Assembly (NCBI RefSeq): GCF_001661075.1
Contig: NZ_CP014870.1
Coordinates: 3,926,501-3,990,500, forward strand
Origin: Pseudomonas silesiensis
GTDB taxonomy: Bacteria; Pseudomonadota; Gammaproteobacteria; Pseudomonadales; Pseudomonadaceae
Reading direction: 5' to 3'
DNA: 64,000 nt
Shown: one piece after another, positions 26,394 through 35,115 of the stretch
How positions within the stretch are numbered: the first letter of the stretch is position 1
Layout of the letters: each line of letters opens with the position of its first letter
Notes under the pieces: generated by a model
What the model was told of the DNA's origin: nothing
Database searches by the model: none
What the model saw: only the letters and a program-made list of their open reading frames with translations
Program-made: the position numbers and the translations under genes

Positions 26394-27858
26394 GTTCCCC
26401 TCCCGTTGCCACTTTAAAGTTGAGAATGACGCGGGTTCCTTCCTGCTCCTGGCTGGTCAGTACGACCGAGCCTTCGAAACGCTCCATTATTCGTTTGACC
26501 AGGGCCAGGCCTACGCCCAACCCGCCTTGTTTGGTGGTGAAGAACGGCTTGAACACCATTTGCTGTTGCTGCTGGCTCATGCCCTTGCCGGTGTCGCTCA
26601 GGGTCATGCAGACCCGCCCTGGCTGCGGCCATTCGATGTCGATACTGAGCACGCCGCCCTTGGGCATGGCTTCCAGGGCGTTGGCGAACAGGCTGTTGAG
26701 AATCTGCGTGAGCAAGACCCGTTGGCTGACAACCGACGGCCACGCCCGTGGGGTGAAACGCACCTCTACCCCGTAGCGCTTGATCAGCCCGTCGAAGGCC
26801 CCTAGGGCATCGTCGATGGCCAGCACCAGGTCCACGGTTTCATCGTCATCATTCACCGGCCGCAACGACATCAGCAATTCCCGGACCCAGCGCGACATGC
26901 GGTCGACCTGGTTGATGATGTCGCCGATGTTTTTCTGCGAGCTCTGGCTGGCGATCTCCTGGGCCAGTTCGGCGCTGGAGCGAATGTTCGCCAGCGGATT
27001 GCGCAGGCTGTGGGCCACCGCCGAGGACATTTCGCCCAAGGCAACGAAGGTCTCGTTGGTGATCAACTGTTTCTGCTGGCTCTCGAGCAGTTTTGCCGCA
27101 CGCCGCACTATCCAGAACAACGCCAGGTAAATCGCTGCGCCGCCCAGCACGGTCACCAGCCAGATGGCTTTGAAACCGCGCTGGATGCGCGCCACCAGAT
27201 CCACCGGTTCCTTGTAGATTTCCACCATGGCGATCACTTGGCTTTTGTCGGCATTGAACATCGGAATGTAGTTCTCGATGAACAGGTATTCAGGCTCGCG
27301 CAGCAATCGCTGCTCGGGGCGTTCCTCGACAATTTTGTGGTAGCTGGTGGACACCGCCTCTTTCATGGCAAAGGACTCATCCAGCTCGTCATCGCCTTCA
27401 ATGCGCTCACCGATCAACTCGGGATTGGTCGACCAGACGACGGTACGGTCCTGGGCATAGACCGTAGCCAGCAGCAGGTCGGGCAAATGCTCCACGTGAT
27501 CGAGAAACTCGACGCGGGCGGCGGCTCGGGTCGCCGGTTCGACATCGGGATAAGCATGGTCCTGGCGCGGATCGAGCATCTCACCCATGGTTCGGTTGGG
27601 GCTGATCGCAGCATGGCGGATTTCGGCATCGCCCATGGCCTGGATGAACTGCGCGGTCAGCATGGAATCGCGTTCGACACTCTCGATCACCACGAATCGC
27701 GTGGAAACGTAGCCCAGCCCCAGCGCCACGGCAGCGATGATGAAAAAACTGCCGAAGGAGAACCAGCGCAACAAATTGAATGGCCCGCGCCTGCCCTGGC
27801 GTTCTGTTACCGGCGTCTGCAACGACGCCGCTGTCTTTTGTTGTTCCAATGTCTGCAT
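26362..27858 (-). CDS. Sensor histidine kinase (MnxS-type), partner of the adjacent regulator
   Basis: 498 residues. TM1 lies at about 33-55 and TM2 at about 231-251, enclosing a 175-residue periplasmic sensor domain. The HisKA box is MSSAVAHSLRNPLANIRSSA with H283. The ATPase domain has N (LFANALEAM), G1 (LSDTGKGM), F (FKPFFTTK) and G2 (GGLGVGLAL) boxes. It has no PAS or receiver domain. It is closely paralogous to the kinase at 31981-33435 along its whole length, and both probably feed the single regulator 3' of this gene. AGGA lies upstream of the ATG. It could be MnxS1 or MnxS2; I cannot tell which. Confidence 0.9.
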   Translation of the reverse strand: MQTLEQQKTAASLQTPVTERQGRRGPFNLLRWFSFGSFFIIAAVALGLGYVSTRFVVIESVERDSMLTAQFIQAMGDAEIRHAAISPNRTMGEMLDPRQDHAYPDVEPATRAAARVEFLDHVEHLPDLLLATVYAQDRTVVWSTNPELIGERIEGDDELDESFAMKEAVSTSYHKIVEERPEQRLLREPEYLFIENYIPMFNADKSQVIAMVEIYKEPVDLVARIQRGFKAIWLVTVLGGAAIYLALFWIVRRAAKLLESQQKQLITNETFVALGEMSSAVAHSLRNPLANIRSSAELAQEIASQSSQKNIGDIINQVDRMSRWVRELLMSLRPVNDDDETVDLVLAIDDALGAFDGLIKRYGVEVRFTPRAWPSVVSQRVLLTQILNSLFANALEAMPKGGVLSIDIEWPQPGRVCMTLSDTGKGMSQQQQQMVFKPFFTTKQGGLGVGLALVKRIMERFEGSVVLTSQEQEGTRVILNFKVATGGEHGAQHTAGRG

Positions 27859-27960
27859 GGGTCGGTCCTGGATGCTTGCGACAAGCCTTTTCAGCCGTGT
27901 TTCGAATCAGTGTAGGTGTCATTGTTGGAGACAGATGGCACCTTTGATACTATTTAGCCG

Positions 27961-28974
27961 CTAGTGCGATTGCACCGCCTGTAACGGCTGCTGCCGTTCG
28001 GTTTCCTCCTGCAAAAAAGCCAGGATGGACTGCGCCGCGTTCTCATCCAGACGCAGGTTGGGCATCGCAATCCTGTCGAAGCGCTCGAACAATTGCATCG
28101 CGATCGGGTCCTTTTCGGCCAGCATGCGGTCCGGCTCGCGGATCCAGCGCGCCAGCCAGGCCGGCGCCCGCTGACGTGTAACGCCGATCAGGTCGGGACC
28201 GATGTCGCGCATCCCGGTGCCTTGCCCATCCTGAGGGCCGAGGCTGTGGCATGAGGCGCAGCGGGTGCGGAACAATTCTTCGCCGGTGCTGGGCGGCCGC
28301 AGCTGCGGCGCACTGACGTAGCTCTGCTCGACACTGGGTTGCTTCCAGTTCTGCAAGGTATTGGCCAATTGATCGGCCAGAATCCACGGGTTCTCGAAGG
28401 GTGACGCTTTCATCCAGCGGCCCGTGCTCTGGTTGCCGACGATCAGGCTCAGGTTGTGATCCTTGTTGCGACCGTTGTCGACGCCTTCGATGAACAGCCC
28501 CAGCTTGTGCCGCAGCTCGGTGACAGCGTCGAAGTCACCGGTGAGAAATTGCCAGCCCGGCCCGACCTTGAACCGTCGCGCATAGGCCTTGAGCACCTCG
28601 GGCGTGTCGCTGAGCGGATCGATGCTGATGGAATAGAAAAAGATGTCCTTGCCGACCCGGTCCCCGAGCAACTGTTGCACCTGGCGCAGGCGCGCGGTTT
28701 CCAGCGGGCAGGAATCGCTGCAGGTAGTAAATATGAAATTGATCACCACCACCTTGTCCCGGATCAGGTCATCGAAGAAATGCACCTGCCGACCGTCCTG
28801 GTCGGTCAGCAGGGTATTGGGGAAATAACCGGCGCCCCAAGGTGTCGCCGCCGCCGCAGCCGGCGCCTCGGCCACCTCGTGGGCCACCAACAACCGGGTA
28901 GCGAGCAGGCAGCTGACCAGCATCAGTACCAGGTGCAGGCCCAAGGCTGTAGAGCGTGGCGTTTGCCCGTTCAT
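27961..28974 (-). CDS. SCO/SenC copper chaperone fused to a cytochrome c domain
   Basis: 337 residues. A signal or anchor helix (around residues 10-30) leads to a SCO domain with the copper motif FTTCSDSCPL (CxxxC) and the distal His in KDHNLSLIVGNQ. A C-terminal class I cytochrome c domain follows, with the heme site CASCH and axial Met in RIAMPNLRL. SCO proteins deliver copper to cuproenzymes; here the target is probably McoA, whose gene is immediately upstream and overlaps. The ATG at 28974 has GGGAG upstream; an ATG at 28995 overlaps the mcoA stop (ATGA) and is also possible. The protein is periplasmic. Confidence 0.88.
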   Translation of the reverse strand: MNGQTPRSTALGLHLVLMLVSCLLATRLLVAHEVAEAPAAAAATPWGAGYFPNTLLTDQDGRQVHFFDDLIRDKVVVINFIFTTCSDSCPLETARLRQVQQLLGDRVGKDIFFYSISIDPLSDTPEVLKAYARRFKVGPGWQFLTGDFDAVTELRHKLGLFIEGVDNGRNKDHNLSLIVGNQSTGRWMKASPFENPWILADQLANTLQNWKQPSVEQSYVSAPQLRPPSTGEELFRTRCASCHSLGPQDGQGTGMRDIGPDLIGVTRQRAPAWLARWIREPDRMLAEKDPIAMQLFERFDRIAMPNLRLDENAAQSILAFLQEETERQQPLQAVQSH

Positions 28975-28991
28975 GTCGGCTCGCTCCCGAT

Positions 28992-31799
28992 TCATTTCTT
29001 GACCGGCACTTGTGGGCCGAAGCCATCGCCGGTGCGGAAGGTCGGCAGGGCGGCGGAGTTGACGTAACGCACGCCATCCCAGCTCGGCAGCGGCGTCGGC
29101 ATCAACTGCAATTGCCCCGGCTTCTCGATGTCCCAGCGCAGCAGCATGGAGTTGTCCTCATGCTGGGTGTTGTGACAGTGCTCCATGTAGGTCCCGGCGA
29201 ATTCACGGAAGTTGATCGCGAACTCGACGCTGTCCAGGCCATCGTCTTCCGAACCGATGCGATAGACGTCCTTGCGCGCCCATTTTTCCCATTCCGGTGG
29301 TGCCTTGCCGCCGCGGCTCAGGATGATCCCCTCCTCGAAGTGCACATGCACCGGGTGGCTCCAGCCCTTGCCGCCGGCCTTGATGTTCCACACTTCCAGG
29401 GTGCCGAACCCGGTGACACCGGCATCGGTGGGGCCACTGGCCAACTGGGTCGAGGTGTTCAGGCGACGCGGGTCCATATGGAAGCCGAAACCGCCGTCGG
29501 TCTTGACCGTCCAGGGCGCTGTGTCGGTGCCGTCCGAGCGCCCGTAGGTGAAGGTGCGGTGACGGGCCTTGGCCAACAGCGCCTTGTCGGCGACGGTATC
29601 GCGATGGATCTTCAGCGGGATCATCGCCATGCCTTCGGCCTTGCCCGGTTTGGCCGGCTCATAGGCTGCCGGGTCCATCGCCAGGTCCTGACCGGTGTAG
29701 GCCTTGACGTTGAGCTGCAGGATTTTGCCCACGGCCGGGTCGCCCTTGTCCCACTGCGGGCCCTTGCTGCTTTGCTTGATCACCGCCAGGTATTTTTCCG
29801 AGAGCACATCGCCCAGGGCAATCGGCTCTTTCGGGCCCTTGCCGTCGTCATGGGCCAGCAGGTTGACGAAGAACAGTTTGTCCCCTGGCTTGATCCCGTT
29901 CTTCGCGAAGTTGACGATGATGTCGAAGCGTTCGGCGATGCCCTGGGTTGGCAGGATTGCGTTGTGATTCTGTTTATTGCCGTCGGCGTCCAGGTCCATG
30001 CTGCCGTCGAACGGCACGCTGTGCTCCATGATGTTGCCGTCGTTGGCAATCAGGTGGAACGGCACCCGACTGTAGGACACCCCGGCGTTTTTCGGCCCGG
30101 GAAATTCACCGCCGTTGCCCTTGACCTCGCGCACCAGGGCCAGCTTGAAATAACGCGACACCGAGCCGTTGAGGATACGCAACCGATAGCTGCGGGCGCG
30201 CACGTCCAGGGCCGGCTTCCACTGCCAGTTCACCAGTATCTGGTCACCGAGAAAGCCATCGGTATTGAACGGGTTGAACCAGAGTTGGCCGCCCTGATCC
30301 CAGGCCTTGTCGGCGATCAACAGGTTGACGTCGTAGTCGCGGTTGCCCCACGGCAAGGCGCTGCCGCTGGGGAAGCGCAGGTTGACGCCGTCGTTCACCG
30401 ATTCGTTGCCACGGTCCAGGGCGCTGTAGTAGTTCATCATCGCCGCGTTGCCCTTGTAGACGTTCTGCGCGGTGAAATCGAGCATGTGATCGTGGAACCA
30501 GTGGGTGCTCATGGTTTCGCGCCAGTCGCCACGGATCTTGATGGTGCCGTGGTCGCACGTCTTGAGGCCGGGGTTCATGTCATTGACCCACAGGGTTTCC
30601 CCCGGTGAGCAGGGAAAGGCCGCGCGGGGGTCTTCGGCGCGGGTATTGATGCTGTCGTAACCGGCCAGCTGAAGCGGCCAGCGATAGTCGTAATACTGCC
30701 CCGGAAAGAAAAACGCGTTGGCGTAACCGTCGCTTTCCGCCGGTGCGTGACCGTTGTGTTCGTGGGTGCTGATGGTGTGCAGGCCGAAGCCCATGTTGGC
30801 CGACGGGTCGATGGGCAAGCCGTTGTAATGGCGCATCAGCACCGGCTGGCCGTACCGCACCATCAGCAATTTCGGCGGCAAGGTGCCGTCGAAGGTCCAG
30901 ACCGCGTTGTGGTTCTGTACCGGCATGTTCGGGTGAAAACGCGCGTCGACGCCTTTGGCCGTGCCATCGGTCAGGGGTACGCCGGCGGTGTTGTGATAAA
31001 GGCCACCGGGACCGAACTCACCCAGGGCGTAACCATGCATCTGGCGACTGTCGCGCAGGCCGCCGTTGGTTCGCGCACCGGTCTGCACGGTCTTGTAGGC
31101 CGCTTGCGGGTAGAACTCGTTCCAGCGTTGATGCGACCAACCCTTTCCTGGCGGACGGCCTTCGGCGGCAGAGCCGATGTGCCGGTTGAGGAAGTACTCG
31201 ATCTGCGCCTGCCACGGATTGCGGTCGACCACGTTGGCGAACTGGCTCGGGAATGGCGTCAGTCCCGGTTGGCGCAGGAAGGCATCGAGGGCTGCGCCGG
31301 GGGGCGCACTGCGGGCCGCACTGGTGGGGTCCTGCTGAGGCGCCGGGCCGATCACCGCGGGGGGAAATCCCAAGGGTGCCGCCGGTGTGGTGGGGTCGAG
31401 TTTTTCCGGACCGAATTCTTCGAACAACACCAGTTGCTGAGTGAACGGCTGAGCGCCGAACAGCGGGCTGGGCTTGCCATTGGTGGGGTAGTTGAAACTG
31501 GTCTGCACCGTGGGCGGCAGGATGTTTTCCTGGCGTGTGGTGTCGCGGCTGCCTTTGACGCCATCGGGCAAATCGAAGGCGTCTTCGTTGGCCTCCGGCA
31601 GGGTCAGGATGGCGTTCAGCGCGGCCGGTTTGTCGACGGGTTCGTCGTAATACGCCGACGGGTCGGTGGGTTCGGGCTGTCGTTCGTCATCGATGGGGCT
31701 GGCACGAAGACCGGCTGTTCCCAGCGTCATCGTCAGAAGGACGCTCAAAGGCGTCAGGAAGCCGAACCGCTTGAAGGGGAACCGCGCTTTACTGTCCAT
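28992..31799 (-). CDS. mcoA: Multicopper oxidase McoA (putative Mn(II) oxidase)
   Basis: 935 residues, about twice a normal laccase. An N-terminal signal peptide (through about residue 33, LRASP) precedes a Pro/Asp-rich region. All four copper-binding segments are present in order: HEHNGH near 345, HWFHDH near 433, HPVHVHF near 815 and HCHNTQHEDNSML near 875, the last giving the type 1 Cys-His-Met set. P. putida GB-1 McoA is one of its Mn oxidases, and this protein matches my memory of it in size and layout. The start at 31799 is decided by the sigma-54 site at 31838-31854: an ATG at 31820 would leave only a few leader bases and no ribosome site, while 31799 has GAGG ten bases before. Confidence 0.88.
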   Translation of the reverse strand: MDSKARFPFKRFGFLTPLSVLLTMTLGTAGLRASPIDDERQPEPTDPSAYYDEPVDKPAALNAILTLPEANEDAFDLPDGVKGSRDTTRQENILPPTVQTSFNYPTNGKPSPLFGAQPFTQQLVLFEEFGPEKLDPTTPAAPLGFPPAVIGPAPQQDPTSAARSAPPGAALDAFLRQPGLTPFPSQFANVVDRNPWQAQIEYFLNRHIGSAAEGRPPGKGWSHQRWNEFYPQAAYKTVQTGARTNGGLRDSRQMHGYALGEFGPGGLYHNTAGVPLTDGTAKGVDARFHPNMPVQNHNAVWTFDGTLPPKLLMVRYGQPVLMRHYNGLPIDPSANMGFGLHTISTHEHNGHAPAESDGYANAFFFPGQYYDYRWPLQLAGYDSINTRAEDPRAAFPCSPGETLWVNDMNPGLKTCDHGTIKIRGDWRETMSTHWFHDHMLDFTAQNVYKGNAAMMNYYSALDRGNESVNDGVNLRFPSGSALPWGNRDYDVNLLIADKAWDQGGQLWFNPFNTDGFLGDQILVNWQWKPALDVRARSYRLRILNGSVSRYFKLALVREVKGNGGEFPGPKNAGVSYSRVPFHLIANDGNIMEHSVPFDGSMDLDADGNKQNHNAILPTQGIAERFDIIVNFAKNGIKPGDKLFFVNLLAHDDGKGPKEPIALGDVLSEKYLAVIKQSSKGPQWDKGDPAVGKILQLNVKAYTGQDLAMDPAAYEPAKPGKAEGMAMIPLKIHRDTVADKALLAKARHRTFTYGRSDGTDTAPWTVKTDGGFGFHMDPRRLNTSTQLASGPTDAGVTGFGTLEVWNIKAGGKGWSHPVHVHFEEGIILSRGGKAPPEWEKWARKDVYRIGSEDDGLDSVEFAINFREFAGTYMEHCHNTQHEDNSMLLRWDIEKPGQLQLMPTPLPSWDGVRYVNSAALPTFRTGDGFGPQVPVKK

Positions 31800-31837
31800 C
31801 ACCAGCCGCCTCGAAGTCATGAAGGGGTACTGGTGAT

Positions 31838-31854
31838 TTGCAAGGAGCTCGCCA
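31838..31854 (-). promoter_or_regulatory. Sigma-54 promoter of mcoA
   Basis: On the minus strand the site reads TGGCGAGCTCCTTGCAA: GG at -24 and GC at -12, separated by exactly 10 bases, with TTGCAA matching the -12 consensus fully. About 75 bases further upstream lies the dyad GTGCC-N6-GGCAC (31917-31932 region), a possible binding site for an activator such as the adjacent NtrC-type protein. Transcription should begin near 31828. Confidence 0.75.
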
Positions 31855-31980
31855 TATTTGTAACTATTTTTTACAAAGGATTAAGACCTGACAAAACAGT
31901 GGCTTATCAACATCAATGTGCCATGATCGGCACGCAGCTGGGGAAAAACACCCGCTACCGGGGAAAGTTCACACCCGTTT

Positions 31981-33435
31981 TCAGGTGAGCCGTTTAAACG
32001 CAAGACGCACGGTGGTGCCCTCGCCCTCGCGACTTTCCAGGGTCACCCCGCCGCCGAAACGGTCCATGATCCGCTTGACCAGCACCAGCCCGACCCCCAG
32101 GCCACCGCGCTTGGTGGTGTAAAACGGCCGGAAGGCCATGCTGCGCTGCTCTTCGTTCATGCCTTTGCCGGTGTCGCTCACGACCACGCACACGCCGTGG
32201 GCATCGGTTGGCTCCAGGGTAATGGTGAGCGTGCCGCCCTTCTCCATCGCCTCCAGTGCATTGGCCAGCAAACTGTTGAGAATCTGCGTCAACTGCACCT
32301 GCTGGCTCAGGACCATGGGCGTTTCCGTGGGCTGGAACACGACCAGGACGTTGGCCTTGGCGATCTGCTGCTCGAAGGCCATGAGGCTGTCGTGCAACGC
32401 CGCCACCAGATTCACCGGCTCCGCTTCGTCGTTGAGCGGGCGCAAGGATTGCAGCAGCTCCCTGACCCATTTCGACATGCGATCGACCTGGCCGATGATG
32501 TCGTTGATGTTCTTGTGCGCCGCGCCGCTGTCGAATTCCAGCGCCAGTTCAGCGCTGGAGCGAATGGTCGCCAATGGATTGCGCAAGCTATGGGCGACCG
32601 CCGACGACATCTCGCCCAGGGCGACGAAGGTTTCGTTGGTGATCAATTGCTGCTGTTGCGCCGCCAGCTGAATCGCGGCCCGGCGCACGATCCAGTACAG
32701 CCCCAGGTAAATCAGCCCGCCGCCCAGGGCGGTGGCCAGCCAGATCAATACCAGGCCGCGCTCCATGCGATTGATCAGGTCCTTGGGCTCCTTGTAGATC
32801 TCGACCATCGCGGTGACTTTGTCGCCGTCGGCATCGAACAGCGGAATGTAGTTCTCGATGAAGATGTATTCAGGGGGTGTTACGAACTTCTGCTCCATGC
32901 GGCTTTGATCGACGTCGTGATAGCTGGCCGACACCGGGGTCTTGGAGGCAAAGGCATGATCCAGGTCGTCGTCGGTATGGATGGTAGTGCCCATCAATGC
33001 CGGGTTGGTCGACCAGATCACCATGCGGTCGGGGGCGTAGATATTGGCCAGGATCACATCCGGCAGGTGTTCGATGTGGTCGAGGAATTCACCACGGGCA
33101 TTGGCCCGGGCCATGGGGTCGACGTCGGGAAAGTCTTTGTCCTTGCGGGGGTCGAGCAACTCGCCCATGGTCCGCACGTTGGGAATCGACACATGGCGCA
33201 CCTCGGCCGAGGCGATCGCCTGGATAAACTGCGATGTCAGCAAGGCATCGCGCTGCACGCTTTCGGTAATCACGAACCGCGTGGACACCGACCCCAGCGC
33301 CACGGCAACCGTGCCGATCACCGCCATGCTGACGAGCGAAAACCAGCGCAACAGATTGAACGGCGGCTTGCGCGAGTGCAGGCGGGTATCGCCCTCCTGC
33401 GACAGGAGCGCTTTGGTAGGCATGTTCATGGACAT
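31981..33435 (-). CDS. Sensor histidine kinase (MnxS-type), second paralogue
   Basis: 484 residues, with the same architecture as the kinase at 26362-27858: PFNLLRWFS before TM1, a periplasmic domain with the same landmarks (RTMGELLDPRKDKDFPDV, VIWSTNPALMG, YIFIENYIPLFDADG), TM2, HisKA box MSSAVAHSLRNPLATIRSSA and a full ATPase domain (DTGKGMNEEQRS; GGLGVGLVL). The paralogues diverge most in the mid sensor region (TTIHTDDDLDHAFASK), suggesting slightly different cues. No regulator gene is next to it, so it probably shares the one at 24963. mcoA lies 180 bases downstream with its own promoter. Confidence 0.9.
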   Translation of the reverse strand: MSMNMPTKALLSQEGDTRLHSRKPPFNLLRWFSLVSMAVIGTVAVALGSVSTRFVITESVQRDALLTSQFIQAIASAEVRHVSIPNVRTMGELLDPRKDKDFPDVDPMARANARGEFLDHIEHLPDVILANIYAPDRMVIWSTNPALMGTTIHTDDDLDHAFASKTPVSASYHDVDQSRMEQKFVTPPEYIFIENYIPLFDADGDKVTAMVEIYKEPKDLINRMERGLVLIWLATALGGGLIYLGLYWIVRRAAIQLAAQQQQLITNETFVALGEMSSAVAHSLRNPLATIRSSAELALEFDSGAAHKNINDIIGQVDRMSKWVRELLQSLRPLNDEAEPVNLVAALHDSLMAFEQQIAKANVLVVFQPTETPMVLSQQVQLTQILNSLLANALEAMEKGGTLTITLEPTDAHGVCVVVSDTGKGMNEEQRSMAFRPFYTTKRGGLGVGLVLVKRIMDRFGGGVTLESREGEGTTVRLAFKRLT

Positions 33436-33657
33436 TTGTTCCCGACGTTTCCCCTATAGGGTTATAGCCCAATGCTGGCCGTTTGCCCGATGTCGGGGTT
33501 TGGACCGGCAAAGGCTGTGGTAGCTATCCCACACCTCCCCGCCTTCCCCACCTACCCCCAATGCTGGGGACAATGGCCCGTTCGCTCGAGCGCCTGTCTG
33601 ATAGCGATTGACCGCCGAATGCCCGCGTTCCGGACCTCTCAAGAATGTTTTCGCCTA
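33436..33657. promoter_or_regulatory. Control region between divergent kinase and curlin operons
   Basis: This divergent region has several dyads that could be enhancer sites for a sigma-54 activator: TGTGG-N8-CCACA (33516-33533), TTTGCC...GGCAAA (33482-33512) and CCCCAATGCTGGGG (near 33556). The first lies about 140 bases upstream of the sigma-54 promoter, a usual enhancer distance. Which, if any, is bound is unknown. Confidence 0.35.
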
Positions 33658-33674
33658 TTGGTACGGAAGTTGCC
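33658..33674 (+). promoter_or_regulatory. Sigma-54 promoter of the curlin operon
   Basis: TTGGTACGGAAGTTGCC matches the consensus at almost every conserved base, with GG (33660-33661) and GC (33672-33673) separated by exactly 10 bases. It lies 60 bases before the start of the first gene at 33734. This is the strongest promoter motif in the window. Confidence 0.8.
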
Positions 33675-33733
33675 CCACCCCCTCTCAACTGACCCACCTC
33701 ACGGGACAGGTACTCTGATAGAGGGATTAACTC

Positions 33734-35080
33734 ATGCACCCTTTACTGTCCAAAACTGCGACCGCCCTGGTCGTGAGTGCTCTGGCCCAAGGCATCGCTC
33801 AGGCGGCGCTGTATGCCGTCGACCCAGGACCTTACCTTCCATCCAACGGCTCGTTCGCCGCCTGGTATCAGGACACCCACGGTCGAACCCTAGACCTGTG
33901 CCTGTCCAAGGCTGTCAGTTCCAGGGCTCCCGGAGCACCCGGCGCGCCGTCGTACATGTGTACGTTGCTGCCGACCCCCGGCGTATTCGACGATGCACAA
34001 CCCATCGTCTTCCCGACCAACTTCCCTGACGAAGCCTTCTGGTTCACCGCCGACGCGGCAATCGTCGACGCTGCCCGGGGCATCGACCTGTCGTTCGGTA
34101 CCGCCATCGAAGCGGCCTTCGCCGCTGAAGAACCGGTCGAAGGCGACCAGATGAGTTTTGCCCGGGTACGTATCCGCGTCGACGTGCCCACCGCTGGCAC
34201 CTACACCATCACCCACCCTTATGGGGTCGACATATTCGACGTGCCTGCCGGGGGCACCCGGGTGATCAACATGACCCGCGACATCGGCATCGGTTCGCCG
34301 AAAACCTACGACGGCGCCCTGCGCGGTGACGTCGGACCTTTCCTGCGCAGCGTCAATGGCCCCTACACCGAGACCAATCCGCTGACCGGTTCGGCCGAGC
34401 AATTCATCGGCGACCCGAACCTGGAAGAGGCCGTCACCGGCAGCCCGTTCAACACTAACTTCGTGCGCATCGAAGGGCCCAATGGCCTGGATCTGCGTAC
34501 CACGCTGTTCAGCATCTCCGGCAAATTGTCGACGGTGGTGCGGCCGACCCCGATGATCGCCCAGCGCAGCACTTACTCGCGCAAAGCCGGTGAAAGCGCG
34601 CCGATCGCCCAGCAGGACGTGTTCGTCATGGCGCCACCGCCGCCGGCGACTGTCGGTGTGACCAGCAGCAGCCCGGTGCTGAACATGAGCGAAGCCAACA
34701 CCACCGGCAACTGGTACGCGCAGTCCGCGGCCAACCCGACCTTGCCGAGCACGGTGCAGGTGACCGCCGACAACCACCTGGCGATCCCCACCAGCACACC
34801 GACCACCTTGTCCATGGCGCTGACCGACCTGGTGGTGATCCAGCGTGCGGAATACAGCCTCAGCAGCGGGCAACTGACCCTCGTGGCCTCGACCAGTGAT
34901 GAAACTTCGCCGCCAGTGCTCACCGCCACATCCGCCAGCGGTGCCGCCATCGGCGCCCTCAGTGGCGAAGGCGCGGTGAAAACCCTGGCTACCGGGATCT
35001 CGCCGATTCCACCGGCCAAGGTTCGCGTGACGTCATCCAATGGCGGCAGCGACACCGAAGAAGTGGTCATCGTGCAATGA
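33734..35080 (+). CDS. Secreted surface protein of unknown function, first paralogue
   Basis: 448 residues, with a signal peptide (MHPLLSKTATALVVSALAQGIAQA). The mature N-terminal domain (to about residue 270) shares landmarks with the next gene: YAVDPGPYLP, WYQDTHGRTLDLC, YMCTLLPTPGVFDDAQPIVF, EAFWFTADA, TYTITHPYGVDIF, INMTRDIGIG and VGPFLRSVNGPYTE. The C-terminal part is Thr/Ser-rich beta sequence ending in GGSDTEEVVIVQ. I know no function for this domain. It is first in the sigma-54 operon with the curlins, so a role in the amyloid matrix or adhesion is inferred. Confidence 0.85.
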   Translation: MHPLLSKTATALVVSALAQGIAQAALYAVDPGPYLPSNGSFAAWYQDTHGRTLDLCLSKAVSSRAPGAPGAPSYMCTLLPTPGVFDDAQPIVFPTNFPDEAFWFTADAAIVDAARGIDLSFGTAIEAAFAAEEPVEGDQMSFARVRIRVDVPTAGTYTITHPYGVDIFDVPAGGTRVINMTRDIGIGSPKTYDGALRGDVGPFLRSVNGPYTETNPLTGSAEQFIGDPNLEEAVTGSPFNTNFVRIEGPNGLDLRTTLFSISGKLSTVVRPTPMIAQRSTYSRKAGESAPIAQQDVFVMAPPPPATVGVTSSSPVLNMSEANTTGNWYAQSAANPTLPSTVQVTADNHLAIPTSTPTTLSMALTDLVVIQRAEYSLSSGQLTLVASTSDETSPPVLTATSASGAAIGALSGEGAVKTLATGISPIPPAKVRVTSSNGGSDTEEVVIVQ

Positions 35081-35115
35081 ACGCTCACACGCCCAGATCC
35101 TCATCAGGAGGCATC

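Noticed and set aside
31910..31935. Second possible -24 element (TGGCACATTGATGTTGA) upstream of mcoA
   Set aside because: The -12 element is out of register by one base and lacks GC; the site at 31838-31854 fits perfectly.
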